Source of the DNA: Siphonodentalium dalli
Lineage: Eukaryota > Mollusca > Scaphopoda > Gadilida > Siphonodentaliidae
Length of the DNA: 64,000 bases
Direction: 5' to 3'
Assembly: GCA_032622095.1 (NCBI GenBank)
Contig: CP136064.1
Location: 188,781,794-188,845,793, forward strand
Below the pieces are notes generated by a model that did not search any database, was not told the DNA's origin, and saw nothing but the letters and a program-made list of their open reading frames with translations. Of the stretch, positions 41,987-52,435 are shown one piece after another (positions within the stretch are counted from its first letter, which is position 1; each line of letters opens with the position of its first letter). A program made the position numbers and the translations under genes.

Positions 41987-42067
41987 GTGCACATGGAGTT
42001 GGCAGGCGGCATATAAAGAACACATTAATTACCACACATTCAAACAAATTTGCCTATCCAATACCAC
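41987..42067 (+). CDS. CASK: CASK coding exon H: GUK P-loop
   Basis: Residues 234-260 plus one base of 261. It reads [14 protein letters not shown] and [22 protein letters not shown] stands where true guanylate kinases have G-x-x-G-x-GKS/T: the lysine and Ser/Thr that grip ATP phosphates are replaced by Arg-Arg, as in other CASK proteins, so the domain is expected to bind protein partners and not to phosphorylate GMP. Acceptor TTTTTCTAG, donor CCAC|GTAAGC; phase 1 in, phase 1 out. Confidence 0.97.
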
Positions 42068-42381
42068 GTAAGCCATGTTTTTTTATTCATTTATATGCCT
42101 ATTATGTAATCAGTTCATCTGTCAACAATTTTTGTTTCTGAATGATAACTTTAGAATTCCACTCATTGGAATGTTGTTTAAAGATACGGATGGCCTTCAT
42201 GATGAGTATTGCTGTTAAAATAGTCACATCCTTTAGAACCACAATAAACAGAAAGAATATTAAAATATAGACAGATTTTGTTTTTATACCAATTATAAAT
42301 ATCGCTTAAATAACATGTTATTGTCTAGATCATATGCAGTGTTAGTAAACAAAATCCATGTTATGTTGCAGTACAGTATGT

Positions 42382-42802
42382 AAAGAGTGTGCGATAAGCA
42401 AAACACTCAACATCGGGGAGATCCGACTAGATGAACTTTGGTTAAAACTGTACCATGTTGTTTACAACATACCTGTCATGGATATAACTAAGCTTGGCCT
42501 AAATGCTTATCAGTTTGAACTGGATGCATGTTATTAATAATTACCATGCAGAGCATTTCGTGAGCAATGGTATGTCATTGTTCAATGTATGTGTTGTATG
42601 TCAGTATTGCTTTGTCTCTAGTCCAATAAACATGTATCACTTCATAGCCAGTGGTCGACTATAACAAATTCCCGTACAATACTGTTATAGGGCTCCCTAA
42701 TCGTCACCACTAAATATTTTGGTGTTGAATGGGTCACAGTGAATCAATCTGCCAAAATAAAATCACCACAGTGTTGAGTGTTTTGCTTATTGCACACTCT
42801 TT
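42382..42802. repeat. Inverted-end element, about 420 bp
   Basis: AAAGAGTGTGCGATAAGCAA and AACACTCAACA at the left face TGTTGAGTGTTTTGC then TTATTGCACACTCTTT at the right: about 30 paired bases with two or so mismatches. ATGT flanks both sides (42378-42381, 42803-42806), which may be a 4-base target duplication. No coding capacity; seen once. Confidence 0.7.
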
Positions 42803-42806
42803 ATGT

Positions 42807-43381
42807 GTTGTATATAAACAAACACTCGGCATTGCACAAATGTTTTTTGTATTCATACTATCATTATACTATACTATTAGTATATTCTTGAGAAAATTTT
42901 CATAATTTGGTAACTTTTAATTTTAAATTATAACCTACAGCCAAGGCTGTACGCCGTACCTTTAAATTACACAGATAAAGTTTGAATATGGGTCGGTGTG
43001 ACAAAAGTTATCTGGGTTGGCTATGATTGACCAACTAATGATAGCCATCACAATTCGATGCTACCGTCTGCTGTGGGTACCACTGTTGTTAACTTATTTT
43101 GAAACTAAAATTTGGTATTACTTGTATCTTAGAAAAATTGGCAATACATCTACCTGTCTTTTCATAATTAATCCATGTTCATGGTTGATTTTGGATTTTG
43201 TGCCTAAACAAATTTTTCTGTCAAATATTATGAGCAAACAGCATTTGTATTAAGCCACACCCCAGCAGTGCACTTGATTTGATAGACACAGCATCTGAAA
43301 CTTGTGGATAGTTTGTTGCTTCCCCCCCCCCCCACATCACTGGATATATATTAATATGATAGTTGCATCTTTATACTCTTG
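42807..43381. other. Intron sequence, no gene seen
   Basis: Nothing recognised apart from a C-run near 43323. The 78-codon frame at 43017-43253 shows no known motif. Confidence 0.4.
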
Positions 43382-43790
43382 TTTTGAAGAAAAAAATCGG
43401 ACGTATTATATTATTGGTCCGTCTGTACGCCCATCTGTTCACTTTTTTGGGTTTCCGGATGATAACTTTAGAAAGTCTGAACTGAATGGAATTTAATTTG
43501 GTATGTGGGTATACTAACACAAAATACAGGTCAAGTTCGAATTTGTGTTCCGCCGCCAATTTTCACCAGTTACGCCCCTGTTTGTTGGAATTTGCACTTG
43601 ATTTTAGTTTCCGGATGATAACTTTAGTAAGCCTAAACTCAATGGAATGAAATTTAATATGTGAGTTTACTACATACATACAGATCAAGTTCAAATTTGG
43701 GTTCCTCACACCAATTTTAACCAGAGTTATGGCCCTTTGTTGGAATTACCATGGGCATATATTTCCACACCCTAGCGATGCTCTTGTTAT
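43382..43790 (+). mobile_element. Family E tandem-core element, copy 2 (short)
   Basis: GTATTATATTATTGGTCCGT, two units with TTTCCGGATGATAACTTTAG and GTTCGAATTTG, and the end CCTAGCGATGCTCTTGTTAT. It lacks the GTCCG array and three of the units of copy 1. It ends 96 bp before exon I. Confidence 0.75.
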
Positions 43791-43886
43791 CTATATAGAC
43801 TGCCTCTAGTCCCGCTCAATCTAGTTGTGTTGATTTATTATGTAAATTCAGTTTTAAAGTTAAAACATTCTTATCTTCTTATGCAG

Positions 43887-44089
43887 ATACCACAAGGCCT
43901 CCTAAACCTGGTGAAGCTAATGGCAAGAATTATTTCTTCGTCACTCACGAAAAAATGATGCGAGATATAGCCAATAACGAGTATCTGGAGTATGGAAATC
44001 ACGAGAATGCGATGTACGGCACAAAACTAGAAACAATCAGGCAGATTCACGATAACAACCTTATGGCCATTCTCGACGTCGAACCTCAA
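43887..44089 (+). CDS. CASK: CASK coding exon I: GUK GMP-binding-like region and core
   Basis: Residues 261-328 (261 His is split). It reads [53 protein letters not shown] and [33 protein letters not shown] and ILDVEPQ are the GUK landmarks; the TTRP and YGT parts line the GMP site in true kinases. In MAGUKs this site takes phosphorylated partners or has lost nucleotide binding. Acceptor CTTATGCAG, donor CAA|GTATGT; phase 1 in, phase 0 out. Longest internal exon here. Its tail is repeated 66 bp downstream. Confidence 0.97.
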
Positions 44090-44110
44090 GTATGTAGCTT
44101 TACCACTAAT

Positions 44111-44160
44111 TTTTACGATAACAACCTATAGCCATCCTTGATGTTGAACCTCAGGTACAT
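44111..44160 (+). repeat. Diverged tandem copy of the exon I tail and donor
   Basis: ACGATAACAACCTATAGCCA, TCCTTGATGTTGAACC and TCAGGTACAT (44115-44160) repeat the exon's ACGATAACAACCTTATGGCC, ATTCTCGACGTCGAACC and TCAAGTATGT (44049-44094) with about eight changes and one base lost. Use of its donor would add 65 bases and reach a TAG (44129-44131). Confidence 0.88.
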
Positions 44161-45230
44161 TGTTTACTTCTACAATAGTTACACCGAAACTCATCACAAG
44201 TGAATGTGATCTATATATACTAATGTATATTATGAGAAATTTCACTTTAAAAATAAAAAGAATTATTGATATATCAAGAATACATATGTACTTCTTCTTT
44301 CACTTCAATATTGTAAAGGTCCGTGTTATTTCAAGCTAAAAATTCTTTGTGCTGATTTTGAAGAGTTGATCTTAGCTTTAAGCAAATTCCCCATATGAAG
44401 TTGATATTTCCAGTTCTCATACAATTATTAATTACTTATCCAATCTGCATAAATGTGTACAGTTCAAAAAGCGCAAGATTGATGATTCTCGTTCACCTCT
44501 TTCAAGAATACAAGCAATATTTTTATTTGTTTAAGGACTCCTTGTATCATAATATGACCCCACCCATCATGTAAAATTGATTATCTTTAACCTTTTCATG
44601 ACCATAGATGCGCTGGTACAGCATTAAAGGGGTACTGTACACTAAATCCGGCCATTAATGGGATCATCTCCTTTTATACTCAACAGAATATATGCAACAA
44701 ACGAATGAATTTGAGCCATGGATTAGGACAAAATACACTCATGTGCTCTATGAACGATGCAAACAACATGGTAACTGTAATGAAAATGAATTTATGACTC
44801 CAGCCTCACTGGGCCTTTAACATATGCTTCTGTTGGTCAGTGATAAATCAGTTAATTCCCAAGGTGTTGATTCACAGACACTGTTCAATAAATCAATTAA
44901 TAGACAATGCAATCATGTTGGCTTGACTAAATGTGGTGTGTCAACTGTCTGAACCCCGATGTCATCGCAGAAACACAGACGTTAGTTTCCTTTCATTAAT
45001 ACAATGGACAGAATGGAATTCCGATAGGGTGCAACCTAATTTCCGCTAGCTTCCAAGGACACAAGAAGTTCAAGGCCATTTGTAGGAGCTAGGTGTCAAG
45101 GACGTTGTTCTAAACACAATTTGAAGTGACCAACTTGATTGAGTTTGTGTGGGACAACATGACTGAAATGTGATCTAAGTAGAATTATATATAGCTATAT
45201 GATGAAGGAATAACATGTTTAGATTTCAGA
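44161..45230. other. Intron sequence, no gene seen
   Basis: Contains a fragment related to the family I inner end (CCTTTTCATGACCATAGATG, GCTGGTACAGCATTAAAG) at about 44590-44632. Otherwise nothing recognised. Confidence 0.45.
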
Positions 45231-45375
45231 CGTAAAAGTGCACGTCGTGTGCTATATGGTCTGTAGTAAAAGTGCACGTTGTGTGCTATATGGTCCGTGG
45301 TAAAAGTGCATGTCATGTGACATGTGCTATATGGTCCGTAGTAAAAGTGCATGTCATGTGCTATATGGTCCATAG
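45231..45375 (+). repeat. Tandem repeat, about 36-bp unit, four copies
   Basis: Units built from GTAAAAGTGCA-GT-(A/G)TGTG and CTATATGGTCCGTA. The third unit has a GTGACAT insertion. The 62-codon minus frame (45185-45373) gives repeated HMTCTFTTDHIA-like text and is not a gene. Confidence 0.85.
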
Positions 45376-45737
45376 GTACTACGGACCTACTTCAGCGCAC
45401 TAGCAGTAGGCCATTATTCGTAACTGGAACTCAAAGATTGGTGAATCGGAATAACTGTATCTCGAAGTTTCAAACAGTGTATGATGTTCCATGATTGTGA
45501 ATGATATCAGCCTTTCAACTGAGACAGTTTTATGGTTTTTGTGATATTCCCGTTATATATTTCCACTGGAAAATGGCAATAACGTCAAGACCTCAGCACC
45601 GACGTCATAACATCATTTAGCAGCGAAGAGTAAACACATTCACCACTGTATTTGTACTTCACGTTTCATTATTTTTAACAAAATATCCCTAATTTCTCAG
45701 CCTATCCTGGACTATCTCCAGAAAATGGTTTTCGAGG

Positions 45738-46993
45738 GTAAACCCTTTCTATACTAAATACTCATTGACGAGTAGTTCCCTTAGGAAATGTTCAGATAAT
45801 AAGGCCGTTTGTTTAATTTATTTTCTGAACATTTCCAACCAATGCATATGAAATATTCTGCACTTGTATTATCTTTTTGTTCTTCTGTCATCTGCTCATT
45901 ATACCCCCTTTAAAAAAAAAGGGGGGTATACTGTTTTGCACCTGTCCGTGCGTGCGTGTGTACGTCCATCCGTCCGATGTCTGTTCATGTCATAACTTGA
46001 ACAGTAGTGCTCAGATCCTAATGAAATTAGGTATGGATGTTCACTACTATGAGGACATTAAATAGAGGGTTCCATCATTTCGTTCGGATTTTCCATTCTA
46101 GAGTTATTCATCTTTGTTTATCTGGAAATGTTGGCTTTTTGGTCCGTCTGGTGTCTGTTCATGTTGTAACTTCAAAAGTTGTGCTGGGATCTCAATGAAA
46201 TTTGGTATGGATGTTCACAACTATGAGGACATTAAATAAAGGGTCCCATCGTTTTGTTCGGATTTTCCATTCTAGAGTTATTCATCTTTGTTTATCTGGA
46301 AATGTTTGATTTTTGGTCCGCCTTGTGTCTGTTCATGTCATAACTTGAACAGTAGTGCTCGAATCTCAATGAAATTTTGTATAGATGTTCACTACTATGG
46401 GGGTATTCAATAGATGGTTACGTCGTCTTGTTCCGATTTTCCATTCTAGAGTTATTCATCTTTGTTTAACTGGAAATGTTGGCTTTTTGGTCTGTTTGGT
46501 GTCTGTTCATGTCGTAACTTCAACAGTTGTGCTGGGATCTCAATGAAATTTTGTATGGATGTTCACTACTATGACATTCAATAGAGTGTTCCATTGTTCT
46601 GTTCCGCTTTTCCATTCTAGAGTTATTCATCTTTGTTTATCCGGAAATGTTGGCTGTTTGGTCCTTCTGATGTCTGTTCAGGTCATAACTTGAACAGTAA
46701 TGCTCTGATCTCAATGAAATTTTGTATGGATGTTCACCACTATGAGGACATGTAATGGCACATTCAACTGTTTTGTTTTGGTTTTTTGTTCTATAGTTAT
46801 TCATCTTTGTTTATATGAAAATGCTGATTTTTGGGTCCATCTGTCTGAGTATAGCAGTCATAAGTTATAGATATGCCCACACTAGGCGGTATGCCACAAG
46901 GGGGTATGCACCGGACGACAGTCCATCTCTTGTTTTTTCTGGACACCACTCCAAATGAACGATAGACCATTCCGATTTATAGGTTTATAGAAA
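45738..46993 (-). mobile_element. Family L element, copy 5, interrupted by family D copy 2
   Basis: Outer pieces: TAAACCCTTTCTATACTAAA, GAGTAGTTCCCTTAGGAAAT and TCTGTCATCTGCTCAT before D2; TGGACACCACTCCAAATGAA and AGACCATTCCGATTTATAGG after it. They match the reverse of L copies 2-4. Confidence 0.75.
45898..46936 (+). mobile_element. Family D tandem-core element, copy 2
   Basis: Intact 5' hairpin TATACCCCCTTTAAAAAAAA then AGGGGGGTATA, short GTCCGTGCGTG and CGTCCATCCGTCC tract, about five units of 165-180 bp, and end CGGACGACAGTCCATCTCTT then GTTTTTT. The 62-codon frame 45877-46065 matches a frame of D1 only because both are the same repeat. Confidence 0.85.
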
Positions 46994-47175
46994 ACGTTAA
47001 TTGACAGGTCTAGTCGTTGTCAGCATAGGCACTATCATGTCATGACAGAAATTAATTGTCTTCATTTTGTCTATGTCTCAGTCTTTATATCTCAGTCTTT
47101 AAGAAAGTTATACATAAAAAGGCTGCTACAAAGTAAATAAAGTGGCAAATTTATCCCTAAAATATTGCTTATGAT

Positions 47176-47637
47176 TTAACCTTTCAGTGCCAGGGGCCGA
47201 TCTCATTGGCCCTAATTTACAGTCTGTAAAATCGGCCCTAAAAAATAAAAATAAAATAAAAATTTTGGTTGAATTTTTTTTGGGTATGCTTAAGCATGCT
47301 ATAGCGAATTTAAAAACAAACTGGATAAAACCTTAGGGGCATGTTATAACTCAAAACTGTCACCAAGTACTCATAGTAATAATTTTGATGCCCATGAAAA
47401 ACGTGAGATTCCCTGGCACTAAACCTACAAAATAAGTCTGTTAAAGAATATAAGAAAAAATTTATTAAAATTGTAAAACATTGTAAAAAATAATAACAAA
47501 TGATGAAAAATTGTTAGGCCAATGCATTCTCTTATATATGCGAGGCGACCTATGGTCGACTCGCATATATAACAGAATGCATTGGCACAGGGTATATGGG
47601 TTGATACTAAAATCGGACCTGGCACTCAAAGGGTTAA
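47176..47637 (+). mobile_element. Family K TTAA element, copy 2
   Basis: TTAACCTTTCAGTGCCAGGG to CTGGCACTCAAAGGGTTAA. Same body as K1 (GGGTATGCTTAAGCATGCTA, AACTCAAAACTGTCACCAAG) but with a complete hairpin module: AATGCATTCTCTTATATATG to CATATATAACAGAATGCATT. Confidence 0.87.
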
Positions 47638-48290
47638 GCTTCTGAGAATAGCTCACTATTGTGATCTATGCTACTTCAGAATGACTCACCCAATCATAAT
47701 GCAAATGTGTTGATCATTTTTATATAAATCATTCAGAAAAATATAATCAGACTTGCAGAAGTTGGCGTATGTCATTGACTGTCAAGGTTTTCTTGCAGTC
47801 AATCTTATCAGTAATGAGCAAACAATTTACCACCCCGACCTTCCATCCCCCCCCCCATATTTTGACTTGACCATTGGTACTGACAGCATTTGAAGTTAGA
47901 ATTCCTCGATCTAAACATCCTGAATATTCATATGTTACATTTTACCAGTTGGTATAGTCCACGTGAAATGTATTGTTTGTTTGAAACACTGACACTGTAC
48001 ACAGTATGGCAAACAGGGACAGATAACAAAGACAATGGCAGATGACTGTTCAGATAGCAACATTAATTAAATAAGCAATTGATCAACTTTGAGATGAAAA
48101 TCTATTATTAACATAAACTTTCTTTTTAAATCCATGAAGTAGAAACTTAGAAAATTGGTGCAAAATTTCATGCATAAGACTGATCCTTGTCCCAATTGAA
48201 ACAGTCGCCCGATTCATAGTAACCTGCTCCTTTCTACCACAGAATCATCCTGCAGTTATGGTTATGATTATCTTGTTTTCTGTATTGCAG
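47638..48290. other. Intron end before exon J
   Basis: Nothing recognised; acceptor TTGTTTTCTGTATTGCAG. Confidence 0.45.
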
Positions 48291-48386
48291 GCATTGAAAG
48301 TGCTCAGAACTGCTTCTTATGCTCCTTATGTGGTCTTTATTGCTGCCCCACGGTCCATAGATCTCAAAGACATAAAAAATATCAAC
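48291..48386 (+). CDS. CASK: CASK coding exon J: GUK core strand
   Basis: Residues 329-360. It reads ALKVLRTASYAPYVVFIAAP and RSIDLKDIKNIN. ALK-LRTA---P-VVFIAAP continues directly from DVEPQ of exon I and is a typical GUK strand and turn. The stretch after AAP differs from vertebrate CASK in composition. Acceptor TATTGCAG, donor AAC|GTAAGT; phase 0 at both ends. A family G repeat begins about 22 bp after the donor. Confidence 0.96.
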
Positions 48387-48408
48387 GTAAGTAGCTCAAA
48401 TTAGTTTT

Positions 48409-49865
48409 TAGCCCACCTGAGACGAAGTCTCCGGTGGAGCTATAGTCATCACTCCTCGTCTGTCGTCCATCCATCGTCCGTCCGTCAACAATTCTTTAAA
48501 CATCTTCTTCGGAACCATACGACCAAATGGGTTCATATTTGGTGTGGATGTTCCCTAGGTGACTCACATACATATTTGTTCAAAAAAAATTTAGATTCAA
48601 CTCTTTAACCAAGAAAAAGAAAAAGAAAAGAAATGATATATTAAAAAATAAAAGAATTTTTTTTTTTAAATGTGGAATTGTTTTTTTTATTAAAATATTA
48701 TTTTTTTTAAATTAAAAAATTGTATTTAACTCCATGGTCAATTATATATATATATATTGCTTAACATTTTTTGAAAATTGAAAAACTAATGCCATTACAT
48801 TTCTGAAGGTTGCATGTGCCCCCTGGCCCTTCACTCAAGTTCACTGCTTCTGCCACCCTGGTCCCAAAAATAAAATTTACTCAAATTCTTGACAGAGAAT
48901 CATTAATAAGAAGCATTTACTTTGGCTCTAACTGTATGCAGGGTATGCCTACACATGTCAAGTGAAATCTGATGTTTTTATAAACATTCCCTGGAGATCT
49001 GCTAGAAGTCATAATTCCCAATTACAACAACAATCTATCATGTATTGTTCAAATCTTTCAACAGGGAATTTAACACTCCCACATCCACCACTTCACTAGA
49101 ACATATTTGGCAAACTTGGAAAGTGTTCTTTGAAAGAACCACCAGCTCTATTTAGCTCTATTTAATATTGAGGCTCCTTTGGTGATTGTGATTCAGATTT
49201 GTTCAATCAGGGTCACCAGGTCAAGTAGGTGCATGGCCAGCTACATTACTCTTTCTCTCCATAGTAATTAATTATGTGTCTTCTATGCAAGAATCAAATG
49301 GCCTATCTTGCTTATATTTGGTATGAAATTACCTTGGGTGACATATTTGTGAAAATGGGATCACAATGTCAAATAAGGTCAGAGCCAGAGACATAACTAT
49401 TTCACCACATAGTAGTTCTTAAAATATGTTTGCAAGAACTAGTTGGCTTATTTAGCATGGAATGTTCTTGTTTGACTGCAATTCAGATTTTTTTAAATGG
49501 GGTCACCTGGTCAAATAGGGGCCAAGCGAAGGACAGTTTCCCTCTTAATATGCTTCCTTCACAAAGACCATCAGGTCTATTTTACTGATATTTAGTATTA
49601 GTATGAAGGGTCGTTTGGTGTCTGGGATTCAAATTTATTCAGATGGGGTCACCAGGTTAAATAGGGTGGGACCAGGGACATAACTATATGTCTCAAAAGT
49701 AATTCTTAAAATGTCTTCTCAAGAGAGGTTTGACTATTTAGCTTGCATATAGTATGGAGGATCCTTTAGTGACTGAGATTCAGATTTGTTAAAATGAGGT
49801 CAACCTGTCAAGAAATGGCGGGCTATGGAGAGGTAACAATTTTGTGTTTGAAGTCTCTCTAGCCA
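48409..49865 (+). mobile_element. Family G tandem-core-like element (old, diverged)
   Basis: It starts TAGCCCACCTGAGACGAAGT then CTCCGGTGGAGCTATAG (a hairpin), followed by CGTCCATCCATCGTCCGTCC and GGGTTCATATTTGGTGTGGA. Further on, at least four loosely similar units of about 200-250 bp carry GATTCAGATTTGTT, GGGTCACCAGGTCAA and TAGCTCTATTTA-ATT-type text. The A/T-rich stretch at 48585-48760 may be a later insertion. The right end is uncertain. Confidence 0.6.
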
Positions 49866-50264
49866 CATATTCTGTTTAGATCTTCTTCTTTTAAAACTGA
49901 TTATGAAAAGTTCTGACTTGTGGTCTCCAGAGTCCCAGTCTTATCAGTCTTTGCAGTCTGGTGCGCGACCCCACAGTCATTGACTGTCTTGTTATGTGCT
50001 GAGCTTTCTGTCATAAATTCAGAGTTCATCCCGGCCCAAAAATTGTTTCGGCAAATTTTGGCCATTTCTGATTTTTGTTTTTCCCATTTTTCTGAAACTT
50101 TGGCCAAATTGAAAAACCGGATCGATGAAAAAACCAAAACTAAAAAACAATAAAATGAATAATATAAAGTAAAAAACAATAGAATAAATAATAAGTAAAA
50201 AAAAATACAAAATCAAAGCAAGATAATAAAAAGGACACAAACATAATTTCATAATTGATATTAT
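49866..50264. other. Intron sequence, no gene seen
   Basis: Overlapping frames on both strands (49901-50252) in low-complexity A-rich DNA; no known motif. Confidence 0.4.
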
Positions 50265-50351
50265 TACAGTAATTCCCTAAATAATCGACTCTTGAAAAAT
50301 ACCCATAATTCTGCTGTGGTTAAGGAGTCGATTATTTAGGGCATTACTGTA
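50265..50351. mobile_element. Family P MITE, copy 11 (short deletion form)
   Basis: TACAGTAATTCCCTAAATAA, then directly GACTCTTGAAAAATACCCAT, and the complete outer right arm to GCATTACTGTA. Almost all of the left arm and the centre are missing, as if one hairpin arm was deleted. Confidence 0.85.
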
Positions 50352-50755
50352 CCGACATATATTGCACTAATTTGCTAATCGTATCATAAAGCAGGAAAAC
50401 AAGCATTGTCCACTGATGAAAACAGGATGCCGTAATGGTACCTAACCATCATTGTTTTGACCAGTAAGCATGGGCTACTTCTGGTAAATTGTTATCCAAA
50501 CATAGGAAACAAGCAGCTAGTCAGTAACCATTAACCAGTGTAAGGGATTTAATGAGATCTGGTGAATTTCTGAGAGGTAATTGCTGGCATAGACTTGAAA
50601 CTTTTTGGCCAAATGTTATTTTCTTTGGCCATTTTCGAAAAAATCTGGTATTGGCCAATTTGGCCACTGACAGCATGAAATCTGCGAAATTCGCCAATTT
50701 TTCATATAGATAGACAAATGAGAATGCATTTTTCATTTATTGCCACCAAATATTC
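50352..50755. other. Intron sequence, no gene seen
   Basis: Nothing recognised. Confidence 0.4.
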
Positions 50756-50930
50756 CATGTGTTGAAAAATAACAGATTTCAAAAATTGATCTCTGATAAC
50801 TCTGAGCTTTGATGTGTGGGTTTCTCCACTTGAATAAAAAAAAAATTTACCCTGAAGCTGCCCGAAGCCAAAAAAATAGTACTTTAGAAGCATTACATAG
50901 GATTATGTATCTTTAAATAATGCATACAAT
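50756..50930 (+). repeat. Family M interspersed repeat, copy 3 (partial)
   Basis: GAAAAATAACAGATTTCAAA, TCTGATAACTCTGAGCTTTG and ATCTTTAAATAATGCAT match the right part of copy 1 (842-990). The left part is absent. It ends about 90 bp before exon K. Confidence 0.75.
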
Positions 50931-51017
50931 GTCTACCGTCGGAAGACTTGACTGTTTATTGATATCTTCAAACATACTCATAACTACATTAATATTTCTC
51001 ACATTTTTTAATCACAG

Positions 51018-51194
51018 GATGGCAGTTTAGAGAGGCTCGCTCGAGAAAGTGAACTTCTGGAACAGGCTTACGGACATTACTTCGATTTAAAAATTGTGAA
51101 CAATGATATTGAAGACACAATCAGGACTTTGGAACAGGCTATAGAGTCTGTGTGTTCAAAACCCCAATGGGTGCCTGTGAGCTGGGTCTACTGA
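51018..51194 (+). CDS. CASK: CASK last coding exon K: end of GUK domain and stop
   Basis: Residues 361-418 and TGA. It reads [40 protein letters not shown] and [32 protein letters not shown] is the last GUK helix and strand; [10 protein letters not shown] is the near-invariant CASK C-terminus. Acceptor TTTTTAATCACAG, phase 0. The whole visible protein is 418 residues, about twenty fewer than the same part of vertebrate CASK, mostly through the shorter PDZ-SH3 linker. The stop region is tandemly duplicated just downstream. Confidence 0.97.
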   Translation, partial: DGSLERLARESELLEQAYGHYFDLKIVNNDIEDTIRTLEQAIESVCSKPQWVPVSWVY

Positions 51195-51238
51195 AACAGT
51201 TCTGTGTCTTCTGGGTCTATTGAAAGAGCTCGTGACTT
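51182..51238 (+). repeat. Tandem copy of the CASK stop-codon region
   Basis: CTGGGTCTACTGAAACAGTT then CTGTGTCTT (51182-51210) is followed directly by CTGGGTCTATTGAAAGAGCT then CGTGACTT (51211-51238): 29- and 28-base units with about six changes. Each holds a Gly/Trp-Val-Tyr-like reading and TGA. Confidence 0.85.
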
Positions 51239-51999
51239 CTGCTTGGTGAAGGGCCATACAAAGCAATCAAGTGAAGATTCAATACGCTCCTGTAGGATGT
51301 GCCGGAAATAACCCTTCTGGATCTAAGTTCGACCAGACGCTGACTCTATGACACTCCATCGCTCTACTGCGTTTGTCATGAAAGACCAAAGCAATCAATT
51401 TTCCATTTTGTAAATTACACTATTTGAGAAATTTACTGTCCAATAAGAAAATAGCATCCCGGTTGTTATCCTTCTAATTCGATTATCATCGACTCAAATT
51501 TCTTGTAAAGTATCAAGTCGTGACTGGAATAATCAAAATACTTAACAATTCTTGTTTAGGTGTGGGTATTTTCTGGTGTGGATGCTAAAACATCAAATTT
51601 ATAAAGATATATTTATTTGTATACAATGCACACATACATGGACTGTATCCTTCACCATTTCACAGCCACTTGTAAGTGATTTCCAGCTGACAATCCCATT
51701 ACTAAAATCAGTCGGATATTATATTACTCAGTGACAATGATGGCGGATTGTTTGTATTGGTCTCTGATGACGGTATTCAGAGTAAAATGATGTGGCATCA
51801 TCGAGCAGCGTCTTGTCAAGATCTAAGGGAAGTAAGTCCCTGGCTGACATGAATCACATATATTCCAGACCTTCTGAAGCAATGACCTTATGAGGTCGGC
51901 GGTCTGGATTTCCAGGAAGAATTTCCTGAAAATGTATTATTTATATTTTTATATCACATTTGGGCAGGATTTACACTGTCAGCTTGGAACATTAATCAT
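51195..51999 (+). other. CASK 3' untranslated region (extent uncertain)
   Basis: Sequence after the stop. No AATAAA was noticed close by; the first one I saw downstream is at about 52827. The poly(A) site cannot be placed from sequence alone. The 60-codon frame at 51552-51734 shows no known motif. Confidence 0.5.
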
Positions 52000-52216
52000 T
52001 ACAGTAATGCCCTAAATAATCGACTCCGTAACCACAGCAGAATTATGGGTAATTTTTCAGGATTTAGTCGGAAATGTGGCTTGTTGCCATTCATTGGAAA
52101 GCTTTCACTGAGAGCTTTCCGATGAATGGCAACAAGCCATATTTCTGAGTAAACCCTGAAACATTACCCATAATTCTGCTGCGGTTAACGAGTCAATTAT
52201 TTAGGGCATTACTATA
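52000..52216. mobile_element. Family P palindromic MITE, copy 12
   Basis: TACAGTAATGCCCTAAATAA to TTATTTAGGGCATTACTATA; T/A subgroup on the left, CCTGAAACATT on the right. It may lie in the 3' untranslated region. Confidence 0.9.
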
Positions 52217-52299
52217 AACGGTTTTCTGTGAGTTAAAGCTCATAAATACTGCAAATAATTAACTCTTTTAGGTCCAGAGTAATAACCAGATTTACAGAA

Positions 52300-52435
52300 A
52301 TTAGTTTAGCTGAATCTTAACCATTTCTTCACATAATGGAGTCTCCTATACATGTGGCTATTTTTTAAAGTTATTTTCTGAACATTTGCTACGGGAACTA
52401 CTTTTCAATGAGATTTAGTAAAGAAAGGGTAAGGA
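52300..52435 (+). repeat. Family L right-end remnant, copy 6
   Basis: TATTTTCTGAACATTTGCTA, CGGGAACTACTTTTCAATGA and GATTTAGTAAAGAAAGGGTAA match the right end of family L. Confidence 0.6.
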
